DNA of 6,171 nucleotides, taken from the NCBI GenBank assembly GCA_027016915.1, contig JALURJ010000046.1:1-6171 (forward strand). The letters are read 5' to 3'. The notes below the pieces were generated by a model that was not told where the DNA came from, ran no database searches, and was given only the letters and a program-made list of their open reading frames with translations. Position numbers and translations under genes: made by a program. Below, in pieces: positions 1 to 6,031 of the stretch. The first letter of the stretch is position 1. Every line of letters starts with the position of its first letter. Source of the stretch: Desulfurococcales archaeon (GTDB lineage Archaea; Thermoproteota; Thermoprotei_A; Sulfolobales; WAQK01).

Positions 1-994
1 GGAGGATGTCGTGCAGCTCCCCTAGGCTGGCGTAGTGCTTGGAGTACTGGGTTATCTCGGGCGGCAGCTGCATGTCCCTCGGGGACTCTATGGTCTTGAC
101 CACCTTCCCCTTCTTCGCGTAGAACTCTGCCAGGGCCTGGGCGAAGGTTGTCTTACCCATGCCGGGCGCCCCGGCGATCAATATGCCCTCCGCACGTTCC
201 TCGAACCTTTTGAGCAGCTTGCTGGGTAGTTTGTAGTCCTCCAGGCTTAGCTTGACCAGAGGCTTGACGGCTGTTATTTCCCAGCCTTCGCTTAGGGGAG
301 GCCTGGTGATCACGATCCTGTACCTGCCGAGCTGGACTATGGTGGAGCCGCTCCTATCTATCTCTATGAAGCTGTCAGGCCTCCTCCTAGCCTCCTCCAC
401 TATCTCCCTCGCTATCTCCTCTATCTCCTCACGCTTCAGCGGCTTCCGGCCCAGGTAGACGAACTCCCAGCGACCAGGCCTACCTTTCTTACCTATGGGT
501 CTGGTGCCCTCCTTGAGGTGCACGCTCATGGTGTTTTCGTCGAAGTACTCCTCTAGGCGTAGCTTGACAGCACCCCTCGGGGGCACATAGATCGTTTTGA
601 CACCCATAGCCCTCGCAACTGCCGCCTGCACCTTGTCGCCGGTTACGAGAGTTGCGCCGATCTCCCAAGCATAGTCGCGGATTACGGCGTCCACTCCGCC
701 CAGCCCTGCAGACCTTATCTCGGAGGCTCTGGGCCTATCCCCCTCTATGCTGATCTCGATAAGCCCCTCCTCTGCGAGTCGGCGGAGCCGCTCCACCTCG
801 TCGAGCCCGGCGAACCCCACGGCCTTTCCCTGGTTGGCCTGGTGCTCTAGCTCGGCCAGCACGGCTCTGTGGATGATCACCCTGCCCCTGATCTCGCCCT
901 GCTCCACGAGCCTGGACATCACTCCTTCTATGATGACGCTAGTGTCCGGCACATAGGTCTGCTCAGCCTCAGGGAATACTAGTCCTTCTTCCAA
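1..994 (-). CDS. pina: PIN-domain/P-loop ATPase (PINA-like, COG1855-type), C-terminus cut by window edge
   Basis: The visible 331 residues hold an N-terminal PIN domain followed by the start of an ATPase domain. The four PIN acidic residues are all present: D17 in VPDTSVIIEG, E48 in AELEH, D102 in GGVDAVIRDYAWE and D120 in LVTGDK. Residues about 130-265 form a charged linker. Walker A is GAPGMGKTT at 275-283; Walker B and any C-terminal KH domain lie beyond base 1. This order matches the archaeal PilT-family ATPase whose Sulfolobus islandicus member, PINA, is a hexameric ATPase that binds the resolvase Hjc and promotes Holliday junction branch migration. That role is transferred by family. 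The frame is open from a TGA upstream. Possible starts are GTG at 1003 and TTG at 994; I chose TTG because GGAAGTGAT sits four bases ahead of it. The gene is divergent from the zinc-protein gene at 1102. A stand-alone nuclease is unlikely given the P-loop. Confidence 0.85.
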   Translation of the reverse strand, partial: MEEGLVFPEAEQTYVPDTSVIIEGVMSRLVEQGEIRGRVIIHRAVLAELEHQANQGKAVGFAGLDEVERLRRLAEEGLIEISIEGDRPRASEIRSAGLGGVDAVIRDYAWEIGATLVTGDKVQAAVARAMGVKTIYVPPRGAVKLRLEEYFDENTMSVHLKEGTRPIGKKGRPGRWEFVYLGRKPLKREEIEEIAREIVEEARRRPDSFIEIDRSGSTIVQLGRYRIVITRPPLSEGWEITAVKPLVKLSLEDYKLPSKLLKRFEERAEGILIAGAPGMGKTTFAQALAEFYAKKGKVVKTIESPRDMQLPPEITQYSKHYASLGELHDIL

Positions 995-998
995 GCCA

Positions 999-1007
999 AT
1001 CACTTCC
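999..1007 (-). promoter_or_regulatory. Shine-Dalgarno site that decides the TTG start of the PIN-ATPase gene
   Basis: The minus strand reads GGAAGTGAT, one mismatch from the crenarchaeal site GGAGGTGAT that pairs with the 16S rRNA 3' end. It ends four bases before the TTG at 994. The alternative GTG start at 1003 lies inside this site, which argues for TTG. Confidence 0.55.
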
Positions 1008-1030
1008 CGGTGTTCGGGATCCCATGTACT

Positions 1031-1042
1031 GGTTAATAAGAA
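1031..1042 (-). promoter_or_regulatory. Probable TATA box of the PIN-ATPase gene, in a divergent promoter region
   Basis: The minus strand reads TTCTTATTAACC. Its centre near 1036 predicts a transcription start near 1010, leaving a leader just long enough for the Shine-Dalgarno site at 999-1007. The plus strand of the same box (GGTTAATAAG, 1031-1040) could serve the gene at 1102 with a leader of about 40 bases. TTCATTAG at 1045-1052 is another plus-strand candidate. The rest of 995-1101 shows nothing further. Confidence 0.4.
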
Positions 1043-1101
1043 GATTCATTAGTCATGCGCTTGTCAAAGGTACGTGTAGAGACTTGTAGGGGGCGGCGGT
1101 T

Positions 1102-1320
1102 ATGGGCAGAATCTCTAAGGGCGTTGCCTGCAGCGTCGAAGGCTGCGGGGAAAGGGCTGTGCACTCGCTGAGCCTCGAGGAGACGAGGATCCTGGAGAGT
1201 AAGGGCTACAGCCTTGCCGCAATCCACGGCCGGGTCTACCTCTGCGAGAAGCACTACAAGGAGTGGAAGAAGGCACGCAAAAAGCTTGACAAGTTCGAGA
1301 AATGGAGGATGATGAGGTAG
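1102..1320 (+). CDS. Small zinc-binding protein (CX4C...CX2H), 72 residues
   Basis: A short basic protein with one likely zinc site: C10 and C15 (CSVEGC) with C48 and H51 (CEKH). The 32 residues between the pairs form a mixed segment, followed by a strongly basic tail rich in K, R and W from residue 52 to the end. This looks like a treble-clef or zinc-knuckle fold with a helical, positively charged tail, so nucleic-acid binding is a reasonable inference; no specific function is visible. To my memory similar small proteins are common in Thermoproteota. The ATG is preceded by AGGGGG at 1088-1093, eight bases upstream, a near match to GGAGG. The stop codon is 7 bases from the start of the oxidoreductase gene, so the two are probably one transcript. 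The opposite-strand reading frame here lacks family features and is a shadow. Confidence 0.8.
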   Translation: MGRISKGVACSVEGCGERAVHSLSLEETRILESKGYSLAAIHGRVYLCEKHYKEWKKARKKLDKFEKWRMMR

Positions 1321-1327
1321 GAGGGGG

Positions 1328-2302
1328 TTGGCCGGGCTCCGGGTAGCGGTTGTTGGAGTAGGCTATATGGGCAGGAACCATGCTAGGGTTGTATCCGAGC
1401 TCTCCTCCGAGCTCCCCGTGGAGCTGGCAGCTGTCGTAGACGTGGACGAGGCCAGGGCCTCTGCCGTGGCTGAGAGGTACGGCGCCACACCCTACACCAG
1501 CCTGGAAAAAATGCTGGGAAGCGAAGACCTGGACGCTGCAATAGTTGCGACGCCGACGGCCACCCACGTATCCACGGCCCTGAGGCTCGTGGAGGCCGGG
1601 ATCAAGTATATACTTGTGGAGAAGCCGCTGGCGGAGAACACGTCCACCGCGAAGAGGCTTCTGGAGTCCCTGGGAGGGTCAGGCGTTGAGAGGCTCATGG
1701 TTGGACATATAGAGAGGTTCAACCCGGCCGTAAGGCATCTTGCCAGAAGCCTGGAAAGGGGGGTGTTGGGCGAGATAATCACGGCCAGTTCCAGGAGGGT
1801 CGGACCCTATGTGCCCAGGATAAGGGATGTGGGTGTTGTGATGGATCTGGCCACCCATGAGATCGACCTGTCGAGGCTCTTCTTCGACTCGGAGCCTATA
1901 GGCGTCTACGCTTATACATACAGGGTCGTGAACGAGGTCTATGAGGACGCTGCAATAGTGGTGCTCCACTTCGAGAAGGGCTCCTCCATCATAGAGGTTA
2001 ACAGGGTGACACCCTATAAGGAGAGGAGGCTCCTATTAACATGCACACGCGGAGTAGCCCAGCTTGACTACATCGCCCAGAACTTGAAGCTGTTTAACTC
2101 GGAGTGGGAGATGGAGGCCAGAATACTGCGCGAAGAGCCGCTCAAGATCGAGGACAGGGAGTTCCTGAAGGCGGCTCTGGAGGGTGCCCCGGTCCCGGTA
2201 AACGCCCTCGATGGCTACAGGGTTGTGGAGATAGCGGAGGCAGCCCTAGAGAGCGCTGCTAGGGGGATAGTGGTTAGGCTTAGCCTGGGCTCCGAGGAAT
2301 AA
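1328..2302 (+). CDS. Gfo/Idh/MocA-family NAD(P)-dependent oxidoreductase (MviM-like)
   Basis: Length 324, normal for the family. The N-terminal Rossmann fold has GVGYMG (G10, G12, G15). The acidic D38 after the second strand (AAVVDVD) suggests NAD rather than NADP. The family motif EKP is at 98-100, with the likely catalytic lysine K99, and DLATHEID at 173-180 supplies the second conserved site (D173, H177). The C-terminal half is the alpha/beta substrate domain. GHIERFNPA at 126-134 resembles archaeal members annotated as UDP-N-acetylglucosamine 3-dehydrogenases, so oxidation of a sugar or nucleotide sugar is likely, but the substrate cannot be read from sequence. The start is TTG: it fits the Rossmann N-terminus exactly, and GGAGG at 1320-1324 lies three bases upstream, overlapping the preceding stop codon. 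No glycosyltransferase or aminotransferase partner gene is in view. The protein is probably cytoplasmic, with no signal peptide. Confidence 0.9.
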   Translation: MAGLRVAVVGVGYMGRNHARVVSELSSELPVELAAVVDVDEARASAVAERYGATPYTSLEKMLGSEDLDAAIVATPTATHVSTALRLVEAGIKYILVEKPLAENTSTAKRLLESLGGSGVERLMVGHIERFNPAVRHLARSLERGVLGEIITASSRRVGPYVPRIRDVGVVMDLATHEIDLSRLFFDSEPIGVYAYTYRVVNEVYEDAAIVVLHFEKGSSIIEVNRVTPYKERRLLLTCTRGVAQLDYIAQNLKLFNSEWEMEARILREEPLKIEDREFLKAALEGAPVPVNALDGYRVVEIAEAALESAARGIVVRLSLGSEE

Positions 2303-2310
2303 TTTATACG
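2302..2310 (+). promoter_or_regulatory. TATA box directly after the oxidoreductase stop codon
   Basis: ATTTATACG begins in the last base of the TAA stop at 2300-2302. Transcription would start near 2331-2333, about 27-30 bases downstream. A promoter facing a convergent gene (tes, minus strand) has no known gene to drive, which points to a small gene or RNA at 2332 onwards. Confidence 0.45.
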
Positions 2311-2331
2311 TGCTCAACGCTAAGGGTTGGA

Positions 2332-2430
2332 TTGGTCGATGAAGACACCTGCGACGAGCCGAAATGCTGCGTGATGTGGTTGGAAGAGCCGATCCGAGGC
2401 CTTTCCCGGCTCCCTCCACGTCTTAGCTGA
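2332..2430 (+). CDS. Candidate leaderless 32-residue cysteine-containing microprotein
   Basis: A TTG at 2332, exactly where the TATA box at 2302-2310 would start transcription, opens a 32-codon frame ending in TGA at 2428-2430. The peptide starts MVDEDTCDEPKCCVMW and continues LEEPIRG, with C7, C12 and C13, an acidic first third and a proline/arginine-rich tail. Most of the first twenty codons end in G or C, as in neighbouring genes; the last ten are less biased, so the true C-terminus is less certain. The cysteines could bind metal, which is inference only. I do not recognise a family. No Shine-Dalgarno site is visible, which fits leaderless translation. The last 8 bases overlap the end of tes on the other strand. 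The alternative reading is a small RNA: C/D-like boxes occur at 2336-2342, 2359-2362, 2371-2377 and 2389-2392, but both D-like boxes are CCGA rather than CUGA. Confidence 0.35.
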   Translation: MVDEDTCDEPKCCVMWLEEPIRGLSRLPPRLS

Positions 2431-4189
2431 ACAATATGCCCCTGTAGGTCTCCCTGTAGAGAGGGTGGCTTTCCATAAGCTTCCTATTCCTCCTATACTT
2501 CACCGTCATGCCTAGGGCCTCGCCGCCGTGCCTCCTGGCCCACTCATCCAGTGGCACCCTGTACTGCTCCTGGATGAAGTCCCTATAGATGTCGTTGAGC
2601 ACGTTGAAGGCGCAGAACGGTATGATCCTCCCGTCGGGCGTCGAGTAGTGGATGTTGCACCGCATAACCCTTTCAACGTCGTAGTTGTATAGGTCCATGA
2701 AGTGCATCATTCCCAGGAAGAGCATCTTGTAGTGTAGTTCTCCCAGGGCCTCGTAGTTCCTCTTCACGAAGACCTTGAAGAGGAGCCTGGAAATGTCTAG
2801 CTCCTTGGGCATCCTCTCCCTGTCCACGAACTTGACTATGTCGAGGAGCATCTTCATCTTGAGGAGGGTCTTGCTCCTCCCCCTCCTCAGCTCCTCGGCC
2901 TTCTCCTCCAGGTACTCCACGAAGCCCTCTACGTCGAAGAAGTCTGTTATGGGGACGAACCTTCGGGGCACGCCGTTCCCATCCTTCTCCGCCACCACCA
3001 CATAGGTGGCTGCGCCGCAGACGGGGTGGTTGGCCATGGTGAACTGGGGCTCCCCCGTGAGCTGCTCTATAAACTTGGAGAACCTGGTTGTAACAGGGAC
3101 CGGGTACCAGGCATCCTTATGTATTTGGCCGTCGGTCTGCTCCTCTATGAGCTTCACTGCGCCTGCAATCGTTATGCGGAACTTCATTCTCTCATGCTTC
3201 TTCATCATGCCCGTGAGGCTTACTGGCTGGAAGTTGACGCCTCTCACAATGTCTATGTGTTTGCCAGCGAACCGCACTATGTCGCCCAGCTCGTGGGTGT
3301 TCACGCCCCTTATCACTGTGGGGACCAGTACTATGCTGGTCATCTTGGCTTTCCTGAAAGCGTCAAAGATCAAGGGTACCTCCCAATGGTTCTTCCAGTT
3401 AACCCTTGGCGAGACGCCGTCAAAACTCATGTAAATGGTGTTGACCCCGGCCTCCCTCAGCTTCCTAACGTAGTCGACGGCGAGCCGGGGGTCTTGGAGG
3501 TAGAGTTCAGCCACCCTGAGGGCCTGGGTGTTCAGCTGGATATGCCTAACCCCCTCCTCCTTGAGGAGCTTGACTATTTCTACCAGGTCGTCCCTGAGCA
3601 TGGGCTCGCCGCCGGTTATCTGGACAGCCATGGTGACGCCCTGCTTGGCCAGCTGCCGGATCATGTACCTTATCTGCTCCAAGCTCGGCTCGTAGACGTA
3701 GCCAGCGGCCTCGGCGAAGTAGAAACAGTACCAGCATGATAGGTTGCACCTGTTGGTAACGACGAGGTTTAGGAGCGCTGTATGGTTCTTATGCATGGGG
3801 CAGAGGCCGCAGCTGTAGGGGCAGGGGGCGGTAAGGGGCACGTAGGGGAACCTCACCCCCTTGCCCTCGTCCTCGAACCTCATGAACTTGGAGTACATGT
3901 CGGCGTCCTCATAGTACACCTCCTCTATCTCGCCGTGCTCGGGGCAGATCTTCCTTATCCAGACCTTCCCCTCCCTCTCAACTATTATGGCTGGGAGAAG
4001 CCTGTAGCAGTGGGGACATATGCTGGTGGTGTAGGCTCTGAGCTTCTCACCCTCCCTGGGCTCCGGCGCCGGGCCACCGATCTTTATCCGGCGGCCAGCT
4101 ATTATTACCTCGCCGCCGGAGAGGCTGGAGGGCGGCGGGAGGAGCCTGAAGGGTGTCTCCTCCCTGGTGGGGCTCTCAGTTCTACTCAT
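2423..4189 (-). CDS. tes: Tetraether lipid synthase-like radical SAM enzyme (Tes, MJ0619 family)
   Basis: The closest family I recognise is the Methanocaldococcus MJ0619 type, shown to couple the phytanyl chains of two diether lipids through C-C bonds into membrane-spanning tetraethers. The radical SAM cluster motif is CNLSCWYC (C148, C152, C155), followed by the SAM-binding ITGGEP at 191-196. Other family marks are a rubredoxin-like N-terminal part with CPHC (58-61) and CPEHGE (82-87), CPYSCGLCPMHKNHT (123-137), GYVYEPS (163-169), VRGVNFQPVSL (315-325), HPVCGAATYVV (388-398) and late cysteines C511 and C526. Known Tes carries several [4Fe-4S] clusters and a mononuclear iron, which fits so many cysteines. 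At 588 residues it is longer than MJ0619, mainly through about 50 N-terminal residues rich in P, R and E. There is no transmembrane segment, so it probably acts at the membrane surface. ATG at 4189 fits a TATA box at 4230-4236. It is co-directional with, and 73 bases from, the upstream radical SAM gene. A paralogue acting on another lipid is possible. Confidence 0.8.
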   Translation of the reverse strand: MSRTESPTREETPFRLLPPPSSLSGGEVIIAGRRIKIGGPAPEPREGEKLRAYTTSICPHCYRLLPAIIVEREGKVWIRKICPEHGEIEEVYYEDADMYSKFMRFEDEGKGVRFPYVPLTAPCPYSCGLCPMHKNHTALLNLVVTNRCNLSCWYCFYFAEAAGYVYEPSLEQIRYMIRQLAKQGVTMAVQITGGEPMLRDDLVEIVKLLKEEGVRHIQLNTQALRVAELYLQDPRLAVDYVRKLREAGVNTIYMSFDGVSPRVNWKNHWEVPLIFDAFRKAKMTSIVLVPTVIRGVNTHELGDIVRFAGKHIDIVRGVNFQPVSLTGMMKKHERMKFRITIAGAVKLIEEQTDGQIHKDAWYPVPVTTRFSKFIEQLTGEPQFTMANHPVCGAATYVVVAEKDGNGVPRRFVPITDFFDVEGFVEYLEEKAEELRRGRSKTLLKMKMLLDIVKFVDRERMPKELDISRLLFKVFVKRNYEALGELHYKMLFLGMMHFMDLYNYDVERVMRCNIHYSTPDGRIIPFCAFNVLNDIYRDFIQEQYRVPLDEWARRHGGEALGMTVKYRRNRKLMESHPLYRETYRGILFS

Positions 4190-4198
4190 AACCGTACA

Positions 4199-4222
4199 CC
4201 CATTCTTACCATTAAGAATGGG
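4199..4222. promoter_or_regulatory. Perfect 10-bp inverted repeat over the tes transcription start (candidate operator)
   Basis: Arms CCCATTCTTA (4199-4208) and TAAGAATGGG (4213-4222) are exact inverted copies separated by CCAT. With the tes TATA box at 4230-4236, the predicted start near 4208 lies inside the palindrome, which is the position expected for a dimeric repressor that blocks the start site. The alternative is an RNA hairpin ending the upstream radical SAM gene, whose stop codon is 41 bases away, but no U-tract follows it. Confidence 0.55.
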
Positions 4223-4229
4223 GATGCGT

Positions 4230-4237
4230 GTATAAGA
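4230..4237 (-). promoter_or_regulatory. TATA box of tes
   Basis: The minus strand reads TCTTATAC, preceded by GTAAATC, which could act as the TFB recognition element. The predicted start near 4208 gives a leader of about 18 bases before the ATG at 4189. The leader holds only a weak ribosome site, GGGTG. It shows that tes need not depend on read-through from the upstream gene. Confidence 0.5.
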
Positions 4238-4262
4238 GATTTACCACCAAAACTACGGTTGA

Positions 4263-5951
4263 TTAGGTAGTTTCGCAGGCGTGTCCCGACCCCGCGGCAA
4301 GCAGGTGAGAGTACTCTTCGGGCACGCCGCCCGACCTGGCCTTGGCGTAGACCTCCGCAGCCCTGCTGCCCAGAAGCCTGCGCAGTATACTTAGAGGGGT
4401 CCTCGTAACGTCGAGCGGCACGGGGAGCGCCTTCACACTCCTGGCGCCATGGTCGTAGACCACGACGTCTATTCTTCCGCGTGGAAGCCTGCAGGGCACC
4501 TCGGCTAGGAGCGGGTAGGAGGCGGGCTGCCTGGCGTAGCTCCACCCACCCTTAACCTTCTCCACGTAGAGCCCCCGCATTACTGTGCCGCGGGGCGCCA
4601 CCCTTCTAAGCATGACCGGGTCTATTTCCCTCCTAACCCTCCTGGCGAACGCCCTGGCAAGTCTGCGGTGTTTTCTGATTACCCTTGTGGAGGCGAGGCG
4701 GCTTATCCTCGTGTAAGGGAAGACGAGGACCTGTCGTATATTGATCCGCCTAACCACCAGGCCTTCGTCAACTAGTCGTTTCAGGAACTCGTAGTTCAGC
4801 CTATAGGTCTCCCTGGTCTCGCCCGCCAGGCCGAGCACGAAGTTTATACCTGGGAGCAGCTCGGGGAGGCCGTTGTACCCCCTCCTTGCTCCCAGCTGGT
4901 TGACTATCCTTATAGCCTCCAGGGCCTCGTCGGGGTATACGTTGAGATTGTTGGCTTCTACAACCCTTGGATCCGCCGTTTCCAGGCCCATGGCAGCCAC
5001 GTCGCCTGGCGTGTGGTGCTCTATGATCACCTTTAGAGCCCTGGTGCTCTCCTCCCTATGTTTGGCTATGGTGCCTGGGTTAACGTTGTCTATGTGGAGC
5101 GTCTCTAGGCCTGGAGCAGCACTGCGTATTCCGTGGAAGAGTTTCCTGAGGGCCTCCGGGTTGGGCTGGGGGAACTCCTCCTCGCTGAGGCGCCTCGCCT
5201 GGTAGACCAGTATGTCCGGCTGCCTTCCAAGCCTGAAGCTCCTCACGCCATGCTTGTAGAGTGCCTCCACCTCCTTCACAACGTCCTCAACCTTCCTCTG
5301 CTTGGGGAGGCCGTGGAGGACCTCCGTGCAGAAGCTACATCCCCCGGCAAGGACCCTGGGGCACCCCCTGAACGTCTCGATCTCTGCCACCAGGTTGTAC
5401 CCGTGGTTGGGGTGTTGCTCTACTATCCTAGCACCCCTCACGGCGAAGAGGGCTACCTTCTCATAGTTCTCCCTCAATCTGTAAGGGCTGGCCTTCTCGA
5501 ACCCCTCCTTCAGCGCCTCGTATACAAACTCTTCGGGATCGCCCCTGACCACGTGGTCGAAGTTGTTTTCCACCTCTCTGGGCAGGGCTGCAATGGTGCC
5601 GCCCTCCCTGCCTATGCCGAACCTTGCTGCGGGGCCTACGAGGATCTTAGTCGGTCTTGTTATTAGTCGGAACCACTCCTCCAGCTCGGCGAGCTCCAAG
5701 GGTCTGCCGGAAAGGTATCTTCCGGGGACGGTTACGCCAGCTATCACTATGAGTATGTCGTACTCCTGCGCATTGCCGACGAAGCCGGCAACATCCCTCC
5801 TGACCTCATCCACCGTTACGTACCTGATGGTGGCCGACTTGTCCACGCTCCACACAGCGCCAGCGATATATCGGGGGTAGACATCCATGTATGGCGGTAC
5901 CCCCAGCCCCGCGGGTTCGTCGGTATAGCCGTCGAGGATGAGCACCTTCAT
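4263..5951 (-). CDS. Uncharacterised archaeal radical SAM protein with B12-domain-like N-terminus and C-terminal HhH-like segment (COG1031-type)
   Basis: The 562 residues begin with a Rossmann-like region (MKVLILDGYTDEP; DILIVIAGVTVPG at 65-77) like the cobalamin-binding-type N-terminal domain of other Fe-S oxidoreductases, but without the DxHxxG cobalamin ligand motif. The radical SAM core starts at residue 190 with FRGCPRVLAGGCSFC: cysteines 197, 205 and 208 form CX7CX2C instead of the usual CX3CX2C. GLETADPRVVEANN (322-335), LPGINFVLGLAGET (366-379) and RQVLVFPYTR (406-415) are core elements of this superfamily. Residues about 455-510 resemble a TRAM-like beta barrel, and 517-540 (RTPLSILRRLLGSRAAEVY) a helix-hairpin-helix. 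These suggest action on RNA or DNA, as inference. To my knowledge the reaction is unknown. The ATG has GGTGG at 5959-5963, seven bases upstream. The next gene, tes, is another radical SAM enzyme, but nothing shows a shared substrate. Confidence 0.85.
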   Translation of the reverse strand: MKVLILDGYTDEPAGLGVPPYMDVYPRYIAGAVWSVDKSATIRYVTVDEVRRDVAGFVGNAQEYDILIVIAGVTVPGRYLSGRPLELAELEEWFRLITRPTKILVGPAARFGIGREGGTIAALPREVENNFDHVVRGDPEEFVYEALKEGFEKASPYRLRENYEKVALFAVRGARIVEQHPNHGYNLVAEIETFRGCPRVLAGGCSFCTEVLHGLPKQRKVEDVVKEVEALYKHGVRSFRLGRQPDILVYQARRLSEEEFPQPNPEALRKLFHGIRSAAPGLETLHIDNVNPGTIAKHREESTRALKVIIEHHTPGDVAAMGLETADPRVVEANNLNVYPDEALEAIRIVNQLGARRGYNGLPELLPGINFVLGLAGETRETYRLNYEFLKRLVDEGLVVRRINIRQVLVFPYTRISRLASTRVIRKHRRLARAFARRVRREIDPVMLRRVAPRGTVMRGLYVEKVKGGWSYARQPASYPLLAEVPCRLPRGRIDVVVYDHGARSVKALPVPLDVTRTPLSILRRLLGSRAAEVYAKARSGGVPEEYSHLLAAGSGHACETT

Positions 5952-5958
5952 TCGTCGC

Positions 5959-5963
5959 CCACC
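5959..5963 (-). promoter_or_regulatory. Ribosome binding site of the COG1031-like gene
   Basis: The minus strand reads GGTGG, seven bases before the ATG at 5951. It matches the GGTG core of archaeal sites and supports this start, which also fits the hydrophobic first strand MKVLIL. It lies two bases after the stop of a short upstream frame (5965-6021). Confidence 0.5.
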
Positions 5964-6031
5964 ATCACGTGTTGCAGCTCTGCGTTAAGCTGGGATGATC
6001 TAGATTCATGTTTGCAGCCATTAACGTTACT

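Noticed and set aside
364..432. Repeated TATCTC/CTCCTC blocks
   Set aside because: They encode a run of E, I, A and R residues in a helical part of the PIN-ATPase; codon bias explains the repetition.
1001..1003. GTG at 1003 as the start of the PIN-ATPase
   Set aside because: It lies inside the Shine-Dalgarno-like GGAAGTGAT that serves the TTG at 994; it remains possible only if the transcript is leaderless.
1058..1160. Plus-strand frame starting MRLSKVRVET ahead of the zinc protein
   Set aside because: It runs out of frame into the zinc-protein gene and ends inside it; the frame with paired cysteines and a ribosome site is far better.
1115..1567. 150-codon open frame on the minus strand across the zinc protein and oxidoreductase
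   Set aside because: It overlaps two well-supported genes and its composition (R, S, P, G rich) is that of an antisense frame.
2331..2400. A tRNA or tRNA-like fold near the orphan TATA box
   Set aside because: No T-loop GTTCRA motif, no acceptor stem pairing and no plausible anticodon arm could be found.
2386..2412. GAGCCG...CGGCTC inverted repeat as a terminator between the convergent genes
   Set aside because: The stem is only 6 bp with a 15-base loop and no T-run on either strand, and it overlaps the candidate microprotein frame.
3026..3739. 237-codon open frame on the plus strand inside tes
   Set aside because: It is antisense to conserved Tes motifs and shows no family features; GC-rich third positions leave long open frames on the other strand.
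5133..5666. 177-codon open frame on the plus strand inside the COG1031-like gene
   Set aside because: It is a shadow of a well-supported radical SAM gene, with no recognisable motif or promoter.
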